A stretch of DNA of 64,000 bases from XYD12-FULL-36-8 sp964613805 (GTDB lineage: Bacteria; Bacteroidota; Ignavibacteria; Ignavibacteriales; Ignavibacteriaceae): positions 59,061 through 123,060 of the forward strand of contig CAZTJF010000011.1 of assembly GCA_964613805.1 (NCBI GenBank). Direction: 5' to 3'. A program made the translations under genes and the position numbers. Positions 44,546 through 52,603 of this stretch are shown piece after piece. The notes under the pieces are model-generated. The model saw only the letters and a list, made by a program, of their open reading frames with translations, made no database searches and was not told the origin of the DNA. The first letter of the stretch is position 1; each line of letters starts with the position of its first letter.

Positions 44546-45451
44546 ATGATTGCTTTTGATTCTCATGCCGGCTTCACATTCTCGAATGTGAAACTTCAGG
44601 TTACGGAGATAACAAATCGGCAGAATCAATTTTTTATAACAAACCTTGATGAAATTTATTTTAATGATGAGATAGATTTTACAAAAGATAAAGAAACAAA
44701 AATCACCTCCCTATTTCAGACAGCATTTGAAGAGTTGTTGATAAAGAATTCAATAACTTCAAATGCTGTTTCTTTTTCTCTGCCGCAAGAATTATTTATC
44801 ACCGCCCAACTACCTTTTGAAAAAACTCTGCTTCATTCGGATCTGATTAAAGAATTTCGCTGGCAATTGTCTTTGTTGCATCCATATTTAAATTGGAATG
44901 ACTATGTGATTAGATTCCATGAGGTTGATCGAAGATTTACTGGTGCAAATGATGTCGCATTAGTTTTTGCATTAAACAGAAAGCATATTAACTTCATCAC
45001 TAACTTCTGTAGAAAAAATTATCTTAAACCCAAGTTTATTGATCATTGTCATTTGGCTGCTAATAATCTGATCATTACAGATTCATCTGCAAAAGCCGAA
45101 AAACTTTTAAGTTTCTATATTTCAGAGAAGATCCTTTCGGTTGTAATATCCGACAATAGCAGCCTAATTCATTATGAAGATATTCCGATTACTAATATTC
45201 AAGAAATTAGAAACTTAATAACTGATGTATTGAATAAAATCATTAACTTGAAACTAGACCAAGCATATTTATTCGGGAACACTATTTCACATTCTGCTGC
45301 ACAAATATTATCAGAGACTACAGGAATAGATTTTGTAATTATGAATCCATTTACAAAGTTGAAAGCTGATTTAAGGTTAATGACAAACAAATTTTATACG
45401 GAGTCAAATCACCTCTTTTCTGCATCGGCTGGTACAGCAGTTCGTGTTTGA
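44546..45451 (+). CDS. PilM-like actin-fold protein, divergent
   Basis: Protein of 301 residues. It opens with the short MIAFDSHAGFTFSNVKLQVTEI segment and has FSLPQELFITAQLPFEK, matching the SVPxxxVFxKxIxxP region of PilM/ComA-like ATPases. EFRWQLSLLHPYLNWNDYVIRFHEV is like the PilM interdomain region. The C-terminus (LDQAYLFGNTISHSAAQILSETTGIDF) fits the last actin-fold lobe. PilM-type proteins sit on the cytoplasmic side of type IV pilus or type II secretion systems. Assignment is tentative because the phosphate loops are degenerate. Confidence 0.6.
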   Translation: MIAFDSHAGFTFSNVKLQVTEITNRQNQFFITNLDEIYFNDEIDFTKDKETKITSLFQTAFEELLIKNSITSNAVSFSLPQELFITAQLPFEKTLLHSDLIKEFRWQLSLLHPYLNWNDYVIRFHEVDRRFTGANDVALVFALNRKHINFITNFCRKNYLKPKFIDHCHLAANNLIITDSSAKAEKLLSFYISEKILSVVISDNSSLIHYEDIPITNIQEIRNLITDVLNKIINLKLDQAYLFGNTISHSAAQILSETTGIDFVIMNPFTKLKADLRLMTNKFYTESNHLFSASAGTAVRV

Positions 45452-45540
45452 TTGATCGTTTTCTTCCAGCAAAGGCACACACATCTAAATAAAGTTCTCA
45501 TCCCTTATTCTTAACTTTCAACAGCAATTAAAATTCATTT

Positions 45541-46098
45541 TTGAGCGTGAGAATAATAGCAGGAAAATTTAAAGGAAGAACAATAACTTCCCCTAATTCA
45601 AAGTTTATTCGTCCAATGACAGACAGAGTTCGTGTTACCCTTTTTGATATTCTTTCGAACAAGATTGATTTCGATGGAATAAAGGTTCTCGATCTCTATT
45701 CCGGATCAGGATCAATAGGATTAGAAGCCCTGAGTCGTGGTGCTGAATCGGCAGATTTTGTTGAGAAAAATTCGGTTATTTATAAAACCCTGATAAAAAA
45801 TATCGAATCGCTGCATGTTGAAGATCAATGCAAAATATTTAAAATGGAAGCACTTAAGTTCAGTCGAATGGAAGAACATGATAATTACGATTTGATATTT
45901 GCTGATCCTCCCTTTTTTAAGGATGATATTTATGAGGTAATTGAAAATTTAATCTCCAATAATTATTTAAAGGAAGAAGGGAAAATTATTGTGCAGCGTT
46001 CAATTCAAACGAAAGAAAAAGACAAACTCAACTTTGAAGTTGAGCCGTTTAAGATTATTGGTGATTCGTGCCTTTATAAATTAGTTGATTCAAAATAA
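45541..46098 (+). CDS. rsmD: 16S rRNA (guanine(966)-N(2))-methyltransferase RsmD
   Basis: Rossmann-fold methyltransferase of 185 residues. It begins VRIIAGKFKGRTITSP and has MTDRVRVTLFDIL, then the SAM site VLDLYSGSGSIGLEALSRGA and the catalytic DLIFADPPFF motif (DPPF). The start is TTG at 45541 or GTG at 45547; no good ribosome site separates them. rsmD often neighbours coaD, which is 16 kb away here. It ends 65 bases before the convergent outer-membrane gene. Confidence 0.92.
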   Translation: MSVRIIAGKFKGRTITSPNSKFIRPMTDRVRVTLFDILSNKIDFDGIKVLDLYSGSGSIGLEALSRGAESADFVEKNSVIYKTLIKNIESLHVEDQCKIFKMEALKFSRMEEHDNYDLIFADPPFFKDDIYEVIENLISNNYLKEEGKIIVQRSIQTKEKDKLNFEVEPFKIIGDSCLYKLVDSK

Positions 46099-46163
46099 CG
46101 AGAATACCCAATTGACATTTCAATTTTTTTATACTTCAATATCCTCTCTTAATATACGATGAA

Positions 46164-47081
46164 TTAAAAATGCATATCAAGTTGAACAACAGGCAAAACG
46201 AAAAAATCACGAGAGGAACTATCAAGCCCGATGTCATACATTAATCTGGCACCGAGAACTATTCTGCTCCACTCGGTAAAATCTATAAATATTCCGGGCG
46301 TTGCTGATAGATATGCAGACGACGCTTCGCCTCTCACATCTTCAATTGTTTTTTCAGAAAGAACTAATAAATAACTCAAATCTGTAGTCGTTCTCGGATT
46401 AAAATCCAAAATAGTTTGAGTGAAATATGACATATTCAGAAAGAAATTTAATGGGAACTCTTTCATCACACTGTTATACGTCAACATTACATAAAGATCA
46501 ATATCTGCATTTTTATCTCTATCATGATAATAACTAACAGTCGTGTAAGGATCTCCCCATACAGGATTCGTAGTTGTTTCAACAACTGTTTTAGCATCGT
46601 AATACAACTCTTGAATTAAAATCCCTGCGTCAAATCTAACTGCATTACCATTTTTCTCTTGATAAAATGCTATGCCAAGCGAACCGCCAATTAATTTTTT
46701 TTGATCTATAATGGAGTGGTTCAATCCGCCAGCAATCGCAAAATTATTAGATACTGCAAAATCAAAATCAAAGCCAAAAGTTACTTGAGGTATTTTCCAA
46801 AATAAATTTTTAGAGCTTGATCTAAAAACCGAATCCTGTGATTCACTTACATATTTCCTGCTTCCGATATTACCGGATATTTCAGAATATTTATTAACTG
46901 ATAACCTTGGTGATAAGGTAAAAGTACCGGCAGATTTATCTTTCGTAATACGAACCGGAGGAGGATTCATCGGACCTTTAACTTCAACATCCTGAAGATA
47001 GATTGTTTGCTTAATACTTGCACAAGAAATCACTAAAAAGGATAAAAGAATTAAAACGATTGGTGAATACTTTGATTTCAT
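46164..47081 (-). CDS. Outer-membrane lipoprotein with barrel-like body
   Basis: Protein of about 305 residues from the chosen start. Start: the ATG at 47081 has a CGGAGTT ribosome site and begins the signal peptide MKSKYSPIVLILLSFLVIS-Cys; the frame is open 13 codons further. The lipobox LVISC gives a lipid anchor. The body (FTLSPRLSVNKYSEI to LDMHF) is rich in aromatic strands and ends in Phe as barrels do. It is the second gene after a Pho-box-like site (47857) and may therefore be phosphate-regulated. Function unknown. Confidence 0.7.
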   Translation of the reverse strand: MKSKYSPIVLILLSFLVISCASIKQTIYLQDVEVKGPMNPPPVRITKDKSAGTFTLSPRLSVNKYSEISGNIGSRKYVSESQDSVFRSSSKNLFWKIPQVTFGFDFDFAVSNNFAIAGGLNHSIIDQKKLIGGSLGIAFYQEKNGNAVRFDAGILIQELYYDAKTVVETTTNPVWGDPYTTVSYYHDRDKNADIDLYVMLTYNSVMKEFPLNFFLNMSYFTQTILDFNPRTTTDLSYLLVLSEKTIEDVRGEASSAYLSATPGIFIDFTEWSRIVLGARLMYDIGLDSSSRDFFVLPVVQLDMHF

Positions 47082-47116
47082 AACATAACTCCGATTGATT
47101 AATTGTTCATTTGAAA

Positions 47117-47782
47117 TCATAGCAAAATTGAGAAACCGAAAATCCCCGATACTGAAGTTATGCTGTAATCATAAGATGATTGGTAATAGGAATAATTATT
47201 CTCTACTTTATAACCATAACGTCTGAAATTAATTTCAGTTCTCAATAATACATGCTTCGAAACTACAACCTTTAATCCTGCACCAGCATTTAGAATACTT
47301 ACACTCAGATCATCTGACACACGTCCTAAAATACCAGTAACAACCGGTATTTGAAGCGAATTCGAAATACCATAACCAACTCGAATAAAAGGTACAACGT
47401 TTTTTTGAGGTAGATTAAAATTATAAGCCAGATTTCCTAAAAATGAAAGCGATGGTTTGCTATCAGCACCTTCTTGGTTTTGTATAAAAACATTTATTTC
47501 AGGTTCGAAAGATAAATTATCAGTAAAAAAATATGCTGGTATAACTCCTAACTGAATATAAAAAACAGAACTTGATTTTGAGTCGGAAGAAGAACCGTAT
47601 GCCCCAGAACTTGTCGATGACCTTGATGAAGTTATGTTACCAATGCTTGCTGAGAAGTTTAATTCCCAATTCCCCTTTTTGAAAATTCCAGTTTGAGTTG
47701 AATCATCGACTTGTCCTAAGCTCATGACAGAAAATTGAAAGAACAAGCAAATAACCACAATAACATTTGTAAGTATTTTCAT
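47117..47782 (-). CDS. Outer-membrane beta-barrel protein
   Basis: Protein of about 221 residues. The ATG at 47782 is preferred over the open frame to 47794 because the ribosome site GGAG lies inside that extension. A signal peptide (MKILTNVIVVICLFFQFSVMSLGQ) precedes strands such as WELNFSASIGNITSSR, VFYIQLGVIPAYFFTDNLSFEPEINVF and VPFIRVGYGISNSL, the pattern of a small porin-like barrel. First gene after the Pho-box-like array at 47857. It could be a phosphate or nucleotide porin, but only by context. Confidence 0.7.
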   Translation of the reverse strand: MKILTNVIVVICLFFQFSVMSLGQVDDSTQTGIFKKGNWELNFSASIGNITSSRSSTSSGAYGSSSDSKSSSVFYIQLGVIPAYFFTDNLSFEPEINVFIQNQEGADSKPSLSFLGNLAYNFNLPQKNVVPFIRVGYGISNSLQIPVVTGILGRVSDDLSVSILNAGAGLKVVVSKHVLLRTEINFRRYGYKVENNYSYYQSSYDYSITSVSGIFGFSILL

Positions 47783-47856
47783 TTTAAACTCCAATAGTTA
47801 ATTGAAAAATGATTTGTTAATTCCACTTGCATAATAACATTATTTATGAGTGTAGT

Positions 47857-47884
47857 TGTCAAAATAATGTCAAATTCATGTAAA
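47857..47884 (-). promoter_or_regulatory. Pho-box-like direct repeats (three half-sites, 11-bp period), site 1
   Basis: Three half-sites start exactly 11 bases apart: TGTCAA at 47857, TGTCAA at 47868 and TGTAAA at 47879. Read in the direction of transcription they are TTTACA, TTGACA and TTGACA, each spaced by five bases. This is the layout bound by PhoB/PhoP response regulators (Bacillus PhoP box TT(A/T/C)ACA every 11 bp). It lies about 75 bases upstream of the barrel gene start at 47782. An AT-rich -10 candidate (TAAATAAT) follows about ten bases after the last half-site. Confidence 0.65.
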
Positions 47885-47894
47885 TTATTTATTG

Positions 47895-47924
47895 TTGGAG
47901 CGAGCCAATAACTCGCCCCTACAA
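47895..47924. repeat. Short hairpin repeat GCGAG/CTCGC, copy 1
   Basis: GCGAG (47900-47904) and CTCGC (47912-47916) form a hairpin with a seven-base loop, followed by CCCTAC. A similar element with longer arms is at 49693-49713. It lies just beyond the end of the T9SS propeller gene and could double as a transcript-end structure. Confidence 0.55.
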
Positions 47925-47950
47925 TATGCTAATTTTTAATTTCTATCTCC

Positions 47951-49666
47951 TTACTTCATAAGAACCATCTTCTTTGTTTCAACAGAATTGCCTGCCTGCA
48001 AACTGTACAAATATATTCCACTGGCAAGTTGATAATCTTGCGTGTTGAATTCCGCTCGATAAATTCCAGGTTCCTTTTCTTCGTTTACCAACGTTGCAAT
48101 TTCCCTTCCGAGAACATCATATATTTTTAATGTTACAAAATGCCGACTGCCTACTGCATACTGAATACTTGTACTTGGATTGAATGGGTTGGGGTAGTTT
48201 TGTTCTAAAGAAAAAACATTGGGTGCATATTGTGCCAATGATTGAATATTTGTTAATGTTCCATCCCCTCTAATTCTCTGAACATACACTTTAGGCAGTC
48301 CCGTGCGGTTATCACTCCAAGTTATTATTGTCCCATTTCTTTTATCGCTAATAATTGCCGCTGTACTACTAAGTTGGTCGGATTGGGCTGTAGAAACAGA
48401 GACACCATTACTGTCCCATTGTATTGATCCATTAGAATTTAATCTCTGAGCATATAGATCGCTATTGACTCCATTGCGATAATCTCCCCAGCAAAAAATT
48501 GCACCATTTGTATGATCTGTTATCAAGATTGGATCATATTTGATGAAATCGTTTTGTGGAAACAATAAAATTCCATTCAAGCTCCAAAGAATTGATCCGG
48601 CTGAATTTATTTTTTGACCATAAAAATCATCTTTAACACCTCTTCTTCGGTCTCTCCAAACGTAAATTGTGCTTGAATTATCTGATTTAACTAAACCTCC
48701 ATCATATTGATTACCTATAGCCGTACAAATTGGAATACCATTTTGATTCCAAAGAAGAACACCGGAAGTATCAATCTTCTGTGAATAAATATCCATGTTT
48801 TGAAAAGTATTTGCATTAGTTCGCCATGTTATGATAAACTCACCTTCAATTGAATTAATGATGTCTAAAGGTCGTTTGTCTGTGTTTGATTTATTAATTG
48901 CTAAACCTTCTACTGGCCAAATTATGGATCCATCACCATTCACACGTTGAGCATAAATGTGATCAGCAAGTTCTCTTGTATCTTGCCAAACAATGATTGC
49001 TCCATCATTACCATCACTGATTATTTGGGGAAAAACTTGAACTGGATCAAACCAAGGTGAGGTGCATAGTGTAACTCCATTAGATGACCATAATAATTGC
49101 CCATTTGAATTAATCCGGTGAGCATAAAGTCCAGTTACTCCAGCACCACTTGTTCTTTCTTCCCATAAAATTATAGCTCCATCAACTCCATCGCTTATAA
49201 TTTGAGGGTCTGATAATGGTACTTCTTTCTCACATATCAGAATTCCAGTTTGCCCCCATAATTTCTGACCAGAGGGATCTATATGTTGTGCGACAATACT
49301 CGAATCCGTGAAGTCCTGCCAAACAATGATCGCACCTCCATTCATGTCGGATATTATGTTATTTTTAGAGAGAACTGACATTCCATTACCATTGTTTAGC
49401 GAGACTCCTGATGAATCCCACATTATAAAACCCTCAGAATTGAGCCGTTGAGCAAATATGTGGTTTATAAAATTATTCTCAGAATCATATATCTCCATCC
49501 AACAAATTATTGCACCGTAATCAGAATCATTAATAATCTGTGGGTGGTATTGACTCCCACCAGATAATTTGATCGGAGTATTTTGAGTTGGATTACCAGA
49601 CCACTGCGAAAGGATTGTCCGAAAAACCAATATAAATAAAAACAAAATTTGTACACACTTTTTCAT
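47951..49666 (-). CDS. Secreted repeat (propeller-like) protein with T9SS sorting domain
   Basis: Protein of about 571 residues. The ATG at 49666 follows a GGAGA ribosome site and starts the signal peptide. Eight units of about 50 residues follow, each with the core IISDxxxGAIIxWxD (for example QIISDGNDGAIIVWQD, ILITDHTNGAIFCWGD) and a YAQRxNSxGxxxW segment, so an eight-bladed propeller is plausible. The last 90 residues are a type A sorting domain (SLEQNYPNPFNPSTS to KKMVLMK), so it is exported by T9SS to the surface. Downstream of the UshA-like gene with a 72-base gap; possibly cotranscribed. Confidence 0.8.
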   Translation of the reverse strand: MKKCVQILFLFILVFRTILSQWSGNPTQNTPIKLSGGSQYHPQIINDSDYGAIICWMEIYDSENNFINHIFAQRLNSEGFIMWDSSGVSLNNGNGMSVLSKNNIISDMNGGAIIVWQDFTDSSIVAQHIDPSGQKLWGQTGILICEKEVPLSDPQIISDGVDGAIILWEERTSGAGVTGLYAHRINSNGQLLWSSNGVTLCTSPWFDPVQVFPQIISDGNDGAIIVWQDTRELADHIYAQRVNGDGSIIWPVEGLAINKSNTDKRPLDIINSIEGEFIITWRTNANTFQNMDIYSQKIDTSGVLLWNQNGIPICTAIGNQYDGGLVKSDNSSTIYVWRDRRRGVKDDFYGQKINSAGSILWSLNGILLFPQNDFIKYDPILITDHTNGAIFCWGDYRNGVNSDLYAQRLNSNGSIQWDSNGVSVSTAQSDQLSSTAAIISDKRNGTIITWSDNRTGLPKVYVQRIRGDGTLTNIQSLAQYAPNVFSLEQNYPNPFNPSTSIQYAVGSRHFVTLKIYDVLGREIATLVNEEKEPGIYRAEFNTQDYQLASGIYLYSLQAGNSVETKKMVLMK

Positions 49667-49692
49667 ATATGTCTCCATTTATTTTTTATTCC

Positions 49693-49713
49693 GGGCGAGT
49701 TGATGACTCGCCC
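49693..49713. repeat. Short hairpin repeat, copy 2
   Basis: Perfect arms GGGCGAGT (49693-49700) and ACTCGCCC (49706-49713) with loop TGATG, followed by CCTACTG. Same family as the element at 47895. It sits between two T9SS genes. Confidence 0.6.
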
Positions 49714-49738
49714 CTACTGTTTTCTAAATGCGAACTTC

Positions 49739-52063
49739 TTACTTCATTAAAACCATCTTCTTCGTTTCAACATAATTACCTGCTTGCAGTCTATACAGAT
49801 ATATTCCACTTGCAAGCTGATAATCTTGTGTGTTGAACTCCACTCGATAGATCCCAGGTTCTTTTTCCTCGTTAACCAATGTTACAATTTCATTACCGAG
49901 TATGTCATAAACTTTCAATGACACGTTAGAGCTGCGGGACACTTGATACTGGATACTGGTTGATGGATTAAACGGATTCGGATAGTTTTGCGACAGATCA
50001 AATTCACTCGGCAGAACAGCAAGTTCTTCAGCAGATTCTTTTCCAAGCGAGGTTCTGTTAATAACAATATTTCCGATGCTGATTTGCGATCCGATAAAGT
50101 TATCATACACCAATTGATTTGTAGCTTCATTCCAAATCGCCAATCGTATTTTATCACCTTGTGGATTTAATCCCCTTCTGCCGTCACTTACAAATGCAAG
50201 GAAGCGATAGCCGCTTTGTCCGTTTAATTTTCCTTTTCCTTTCAGTTGAGAAGTATTTTCATCAACAAACATCCAATCCATGTTTGTTGCTGTAAACTTG
50301 AAATTACTTCCCAAATGCTGAACAGCAAAAATTCCAAGCGACACCGGTACATTTCTCAATTTGCGAACAAGGAATTCAAAACTTATTCTGCCAGTCAGAT
50401 TTGGATTTGAAGTAAAACTGCCTGCTGGTGAATTATAAATTCCCAAGCCAGTAACTGTTGCTGCATAAGCGCGTGAATCAACATTTGTAATTCTTCCTTG
50501 AGTTTTAGGATATATTAATCCGCCTTGAGAAACATATTCGGTGAGAGTTTGGAATTCAGTTTGACCATTTAGAACTTGTAAATTGGAATAAGAAATACCA
50601 AGCATATCAAGAATTAAAGGGACAAATTCGTTTGCAGTTACAGTATATGTAACGGCAGGATTAATAATATTGTCACCAACTTTTGCGAAGATTAATCTTT
50701 CTTCGGGAGGAAGTTTGCTGTCATAAATATATTCCATACCAGAAACGTTGATAATGTATTCATCGGTTGCTTCAATGTTGGATAAGCCAAAAGCAAGCCC
50801 AGCAAGAAGCCCTGCGCCTGTTATGTCGAGAGTAACCAATTGAAATCCGAGACCATTTACTGTATTGAATCCATAACCTGTTACTCTTAAAAGATCTGCC
50901 GGAACAATTGGACCTTGATACAAAGCCATAGCAGTTGATCCGCCAGCTTCAATTGCAATTTGAGTTCCTGTTTTCCATCTGAAAGCATCTGCAACAAGAT
51001 TTCCAACTGGTGTGTCATGCACACCTTGCTTCATAAGGTCTAAACCTTCCTCCTCAAAAAATCTTGCTGCGTAGCCGCACTGCTGCGTGTAAACTGGTCC
51101 GTAAACCGCTTCAATATTTGCTATCAAACTATTAACAACGGCTAGAACTGTTGGTTCTTCTGGAATAGATGCATCCAACGGAATCATTGCATAATCCGTA
51201 AGACTTACAACACCCAAAGCATCAATATTCAAATGCATTTTACCCATGAACAAATAATTTGATTTTGCCTGAACAATGAAAGTATTGCCGCCACCGTTAG
51301 TAACAACTTGCGGTTCTGAGAATAGATAATGATCATGTCCGCCAACAATTACATTTATACCAGGAATGTACGAAGCTACAAGCTGATCCAGTCCATCACC
51401 AAGATGTGATAAAAGAATGATTATTTGACAACCTTGTGCTTGTAATGTTGCGACCATCGTTCCTGCTATAGTCATAATATCCTCGCTTACGACTGCAGGT
51501 GATGGTTGAGAAATGACATTTGTTTCTGGAGTCGTGAGTCCGAAAATTCCAACTTTCACGGTTCCGAATTGTTTAATTGTAAAATCCGAAACATAACTGT
51601 CAAGAACAGATAGAGAAACATCAGTTAATACGGCATTTGCAGATAAGATAGGAAATCCATTTGCTGGAATTGGAAATGCTGTTTGAAGTGCACCAGTTAA
51701 AGCAACCGGAGTTAAATCGAACTCATGATTGCCAAGCGTCATAGCATCAATACCAATTGAATTTAGCAATTGAAGTTCAGCAACTCCAAATGTTGTGTTA
51801 TAGAATAAATCACCAATAGAAAAATCCCCTGCATGAAGTGCGAGAACGTTTGGTTCGGTAGCTTTCGCAAATCCAATTAAGGATGCTGCACGAGCAATAC
51901 CGCCTTGAGTACCTTCGAGTGTGTTAGTCCTTGGACCAACAGCAGAAAGTGTGGAGTGTGTATCATTAACATGAAGAATGGTGAGTGTGGTTTGTGTTGT
52001 TTTTGCGATTGTAAACAAACTTATGGACAACACAAGAAACAAAGAAGAAAAAATGCGGTTCAT
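49739..52063 (-). CDS. 5'-nucleotidase/cyclic phosphodiesterase (UshA-like) with T9SS sorting domain
   Basis: Secreted protein of about 774 residues; the ATG at 52063 has a GGAGGG ribosome site. The signal peptide is followed by a calcineurin-like metallophosphoesterase domain (about 25-270): ILHVNDTHSTL, HAGDFSIGD, TLGNHEFDL, IILLSHLG and GGHDHYLF. A 5'-nucleotidase C-terminal domain comes next (about 330-510: FRWKTGTQIAIEAGGSTA, FNTVNGLGFQLVTLDITG). A further region of about 150 residues precedes the type A sorting domain (LSQNYPNPFNPSTS to KKMVLMK). It would strip phosphate from nucleotides at the cell surface. A Pho-box-like pair lies 72 bases upstream, which fits a phosphate-scavenging role. 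Confidence 0.88.
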   Translation of the reverse strand: MNRIFSSLFLVLSISLFTIAKTTQTTLTILHVNDTHSTLSAVGPRTNTLEGTQGGIARAASLIGFAKATEPNVLALHAGDFSIGDLFYNTTFGVAELQLLNSIGIDAMTLGNHEFDLTPVALTGALQTAFPIPANGFPILSANAVLTDVSLSVLDSYVSDFTIKQFGTVKVGIFGLTTPETNVISQPSPAVVSEDIMTIAGTMVATLQAQGCQIIILLSHLGDGLDQLVASYIPGINVIVGGHDHYLFSEPQVVTNGGGNTFIVQAKSNYLFMGKMHLNIDALGVVSLTDYAMIPLDASIPEEPTVLAVVNSLIANIEAVYGPVYTQQCGYAARFFEEEGLDLMKQGVHDTPVGNLVADAFRWKTGTQIAIEAGGSTAMALYQGPIVPADLLRVTGYGFNTVNGLGFQLVTLDITGAGLLAGLAFGLSNIEATDEYIINVSGMEYIYDSKLPPEERLIFAKVGDNIINPAVTYTVTANEFVPLILDMLGISYSNLQVLNGQTEFQTLTEYVSQGGLIYPKTQGRITNVDSRAYAATVTGLGIYNSPAGSFTSNPNLTGRISFEFLVRKLRNVPVSLGIFAVQHLGSNFKFTATNMDWMFVDENTSQLKGKGKLNGQSGYRFLAFVSDGRRGLNPQGDKIRLAIWNEATNQLVYDNFIGSQISIGNIVINRTSLGKESAEELAVLPSEFDLSQNYPNPFNPSTSIQYQVSRSSNVSLKVYDILGNEIVTLVNEEKEPGIYRVEFNTQDYQLASGIYLYRLQAGNYVETKKMVLMK

Positions 52064-52135
52064 AAAACCCTCCAATATTTTTATTATTGAATTAGTTAAT
52101 TACAACTGCAAACTAAGATATTAAATAGATGTAGT

Positions 52136-52152
52136 TGTCAAAAAAATGTCAT
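52136..52152 (-). promoter_or_regulatory. Pho-box-like direct repeats (two half-sites, 11-bp period), site 2
   Basis: TGTCAA at 52136 and TGTCAT at 52147, 11 bases apart; on the coding strand ATGACA then TTGACA with a T-rich spacer. Sequence around it (GTAGTTGTCAAAA) is shared almost base for base with site 1. It lies 72 bases upstream of the UshA-like gene start. A TTAATAT -10 candidate follows about ten bases downstream of the last half-site. Confidence 0.65.
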
Positions 52153-52169
52153 AAATAAATCTCATTTGC

Positions 52170-52266
52170 CTTAGGACTAAAGTCCACATTACTCCTCGCA
52201 TTTTTCTAACCCCAGACTTAAGTCTGGGGTTAATACATCAAAAACACAAAATGGCTTCAGCCATGA
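52170..52266. repeat. Dispersed three-hairpin repeat, copy 2 (inverted)
   Basis: Holds GGACTAAAGTCC (52174-52185), a perfect 24-base palindrome at 52208-52231 with arms AACCCCAGACTT and its complement, and TGGCTTCAGCCA (52252-52263). It is the reverse orientation of the copy at 12786-12882 with the same hairpin order and inter-hairpin sequence. It lies in the 528-base gap between the UshA-like and radical SAM genes. The remainder of that gap holds a smaller palindrome GACAAGCATGTTTGTC at 52314-52329; I see no gene in it. Confidence 0.8.
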
Positions 52267-52603
52267 TGTGCGTAACATGAGTTTTTAATGAAATAGACAA
52301 ATCAGGGATGACAGACAAGCATGTTTGTCCTCCAGTGAAATTTAATTTTTATAATTTTTTAAAATTTGAACCAAAGTCTTCACACTGAGCCCCAAAGATT
52401 AATCGAAAACTTTTATTAAGAAGAACTAATTACCGAAGCTGCGTTTAAATATTCTTGACTCTTGTATTCACAATGAACCAAAATATCTTCACGCCTTGGG
52501 GGAAGTTGGATTGGAAAGATTCTTTTGCTTCCTAGCAAGGTGGAGGAAGATTTATAACCTCTGTCAAAATTTACAAATTCGTATAATCATTGACAATAAA
52601 ATA

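Noticed and set aside
46110..46130. TTGACA followed by AT-rich DNA as a plus-strand promoter after rsmD
   Set aside because: No plus-strand gene follows; a lone TTGACA in AT-rich DNA is expected by chance.
52562..52594. TGTCAA and TTGACA near the end of the radical SAM gene
   Set aside because: No second half-site in 11-bp phase, and the location is downstream of a gene rather than upstream.
52330..52600. Gene remnant in the gap after the three-hairpin repeat
   Set aside because: No frame with protein-like composition or recognisable motif on either strand.
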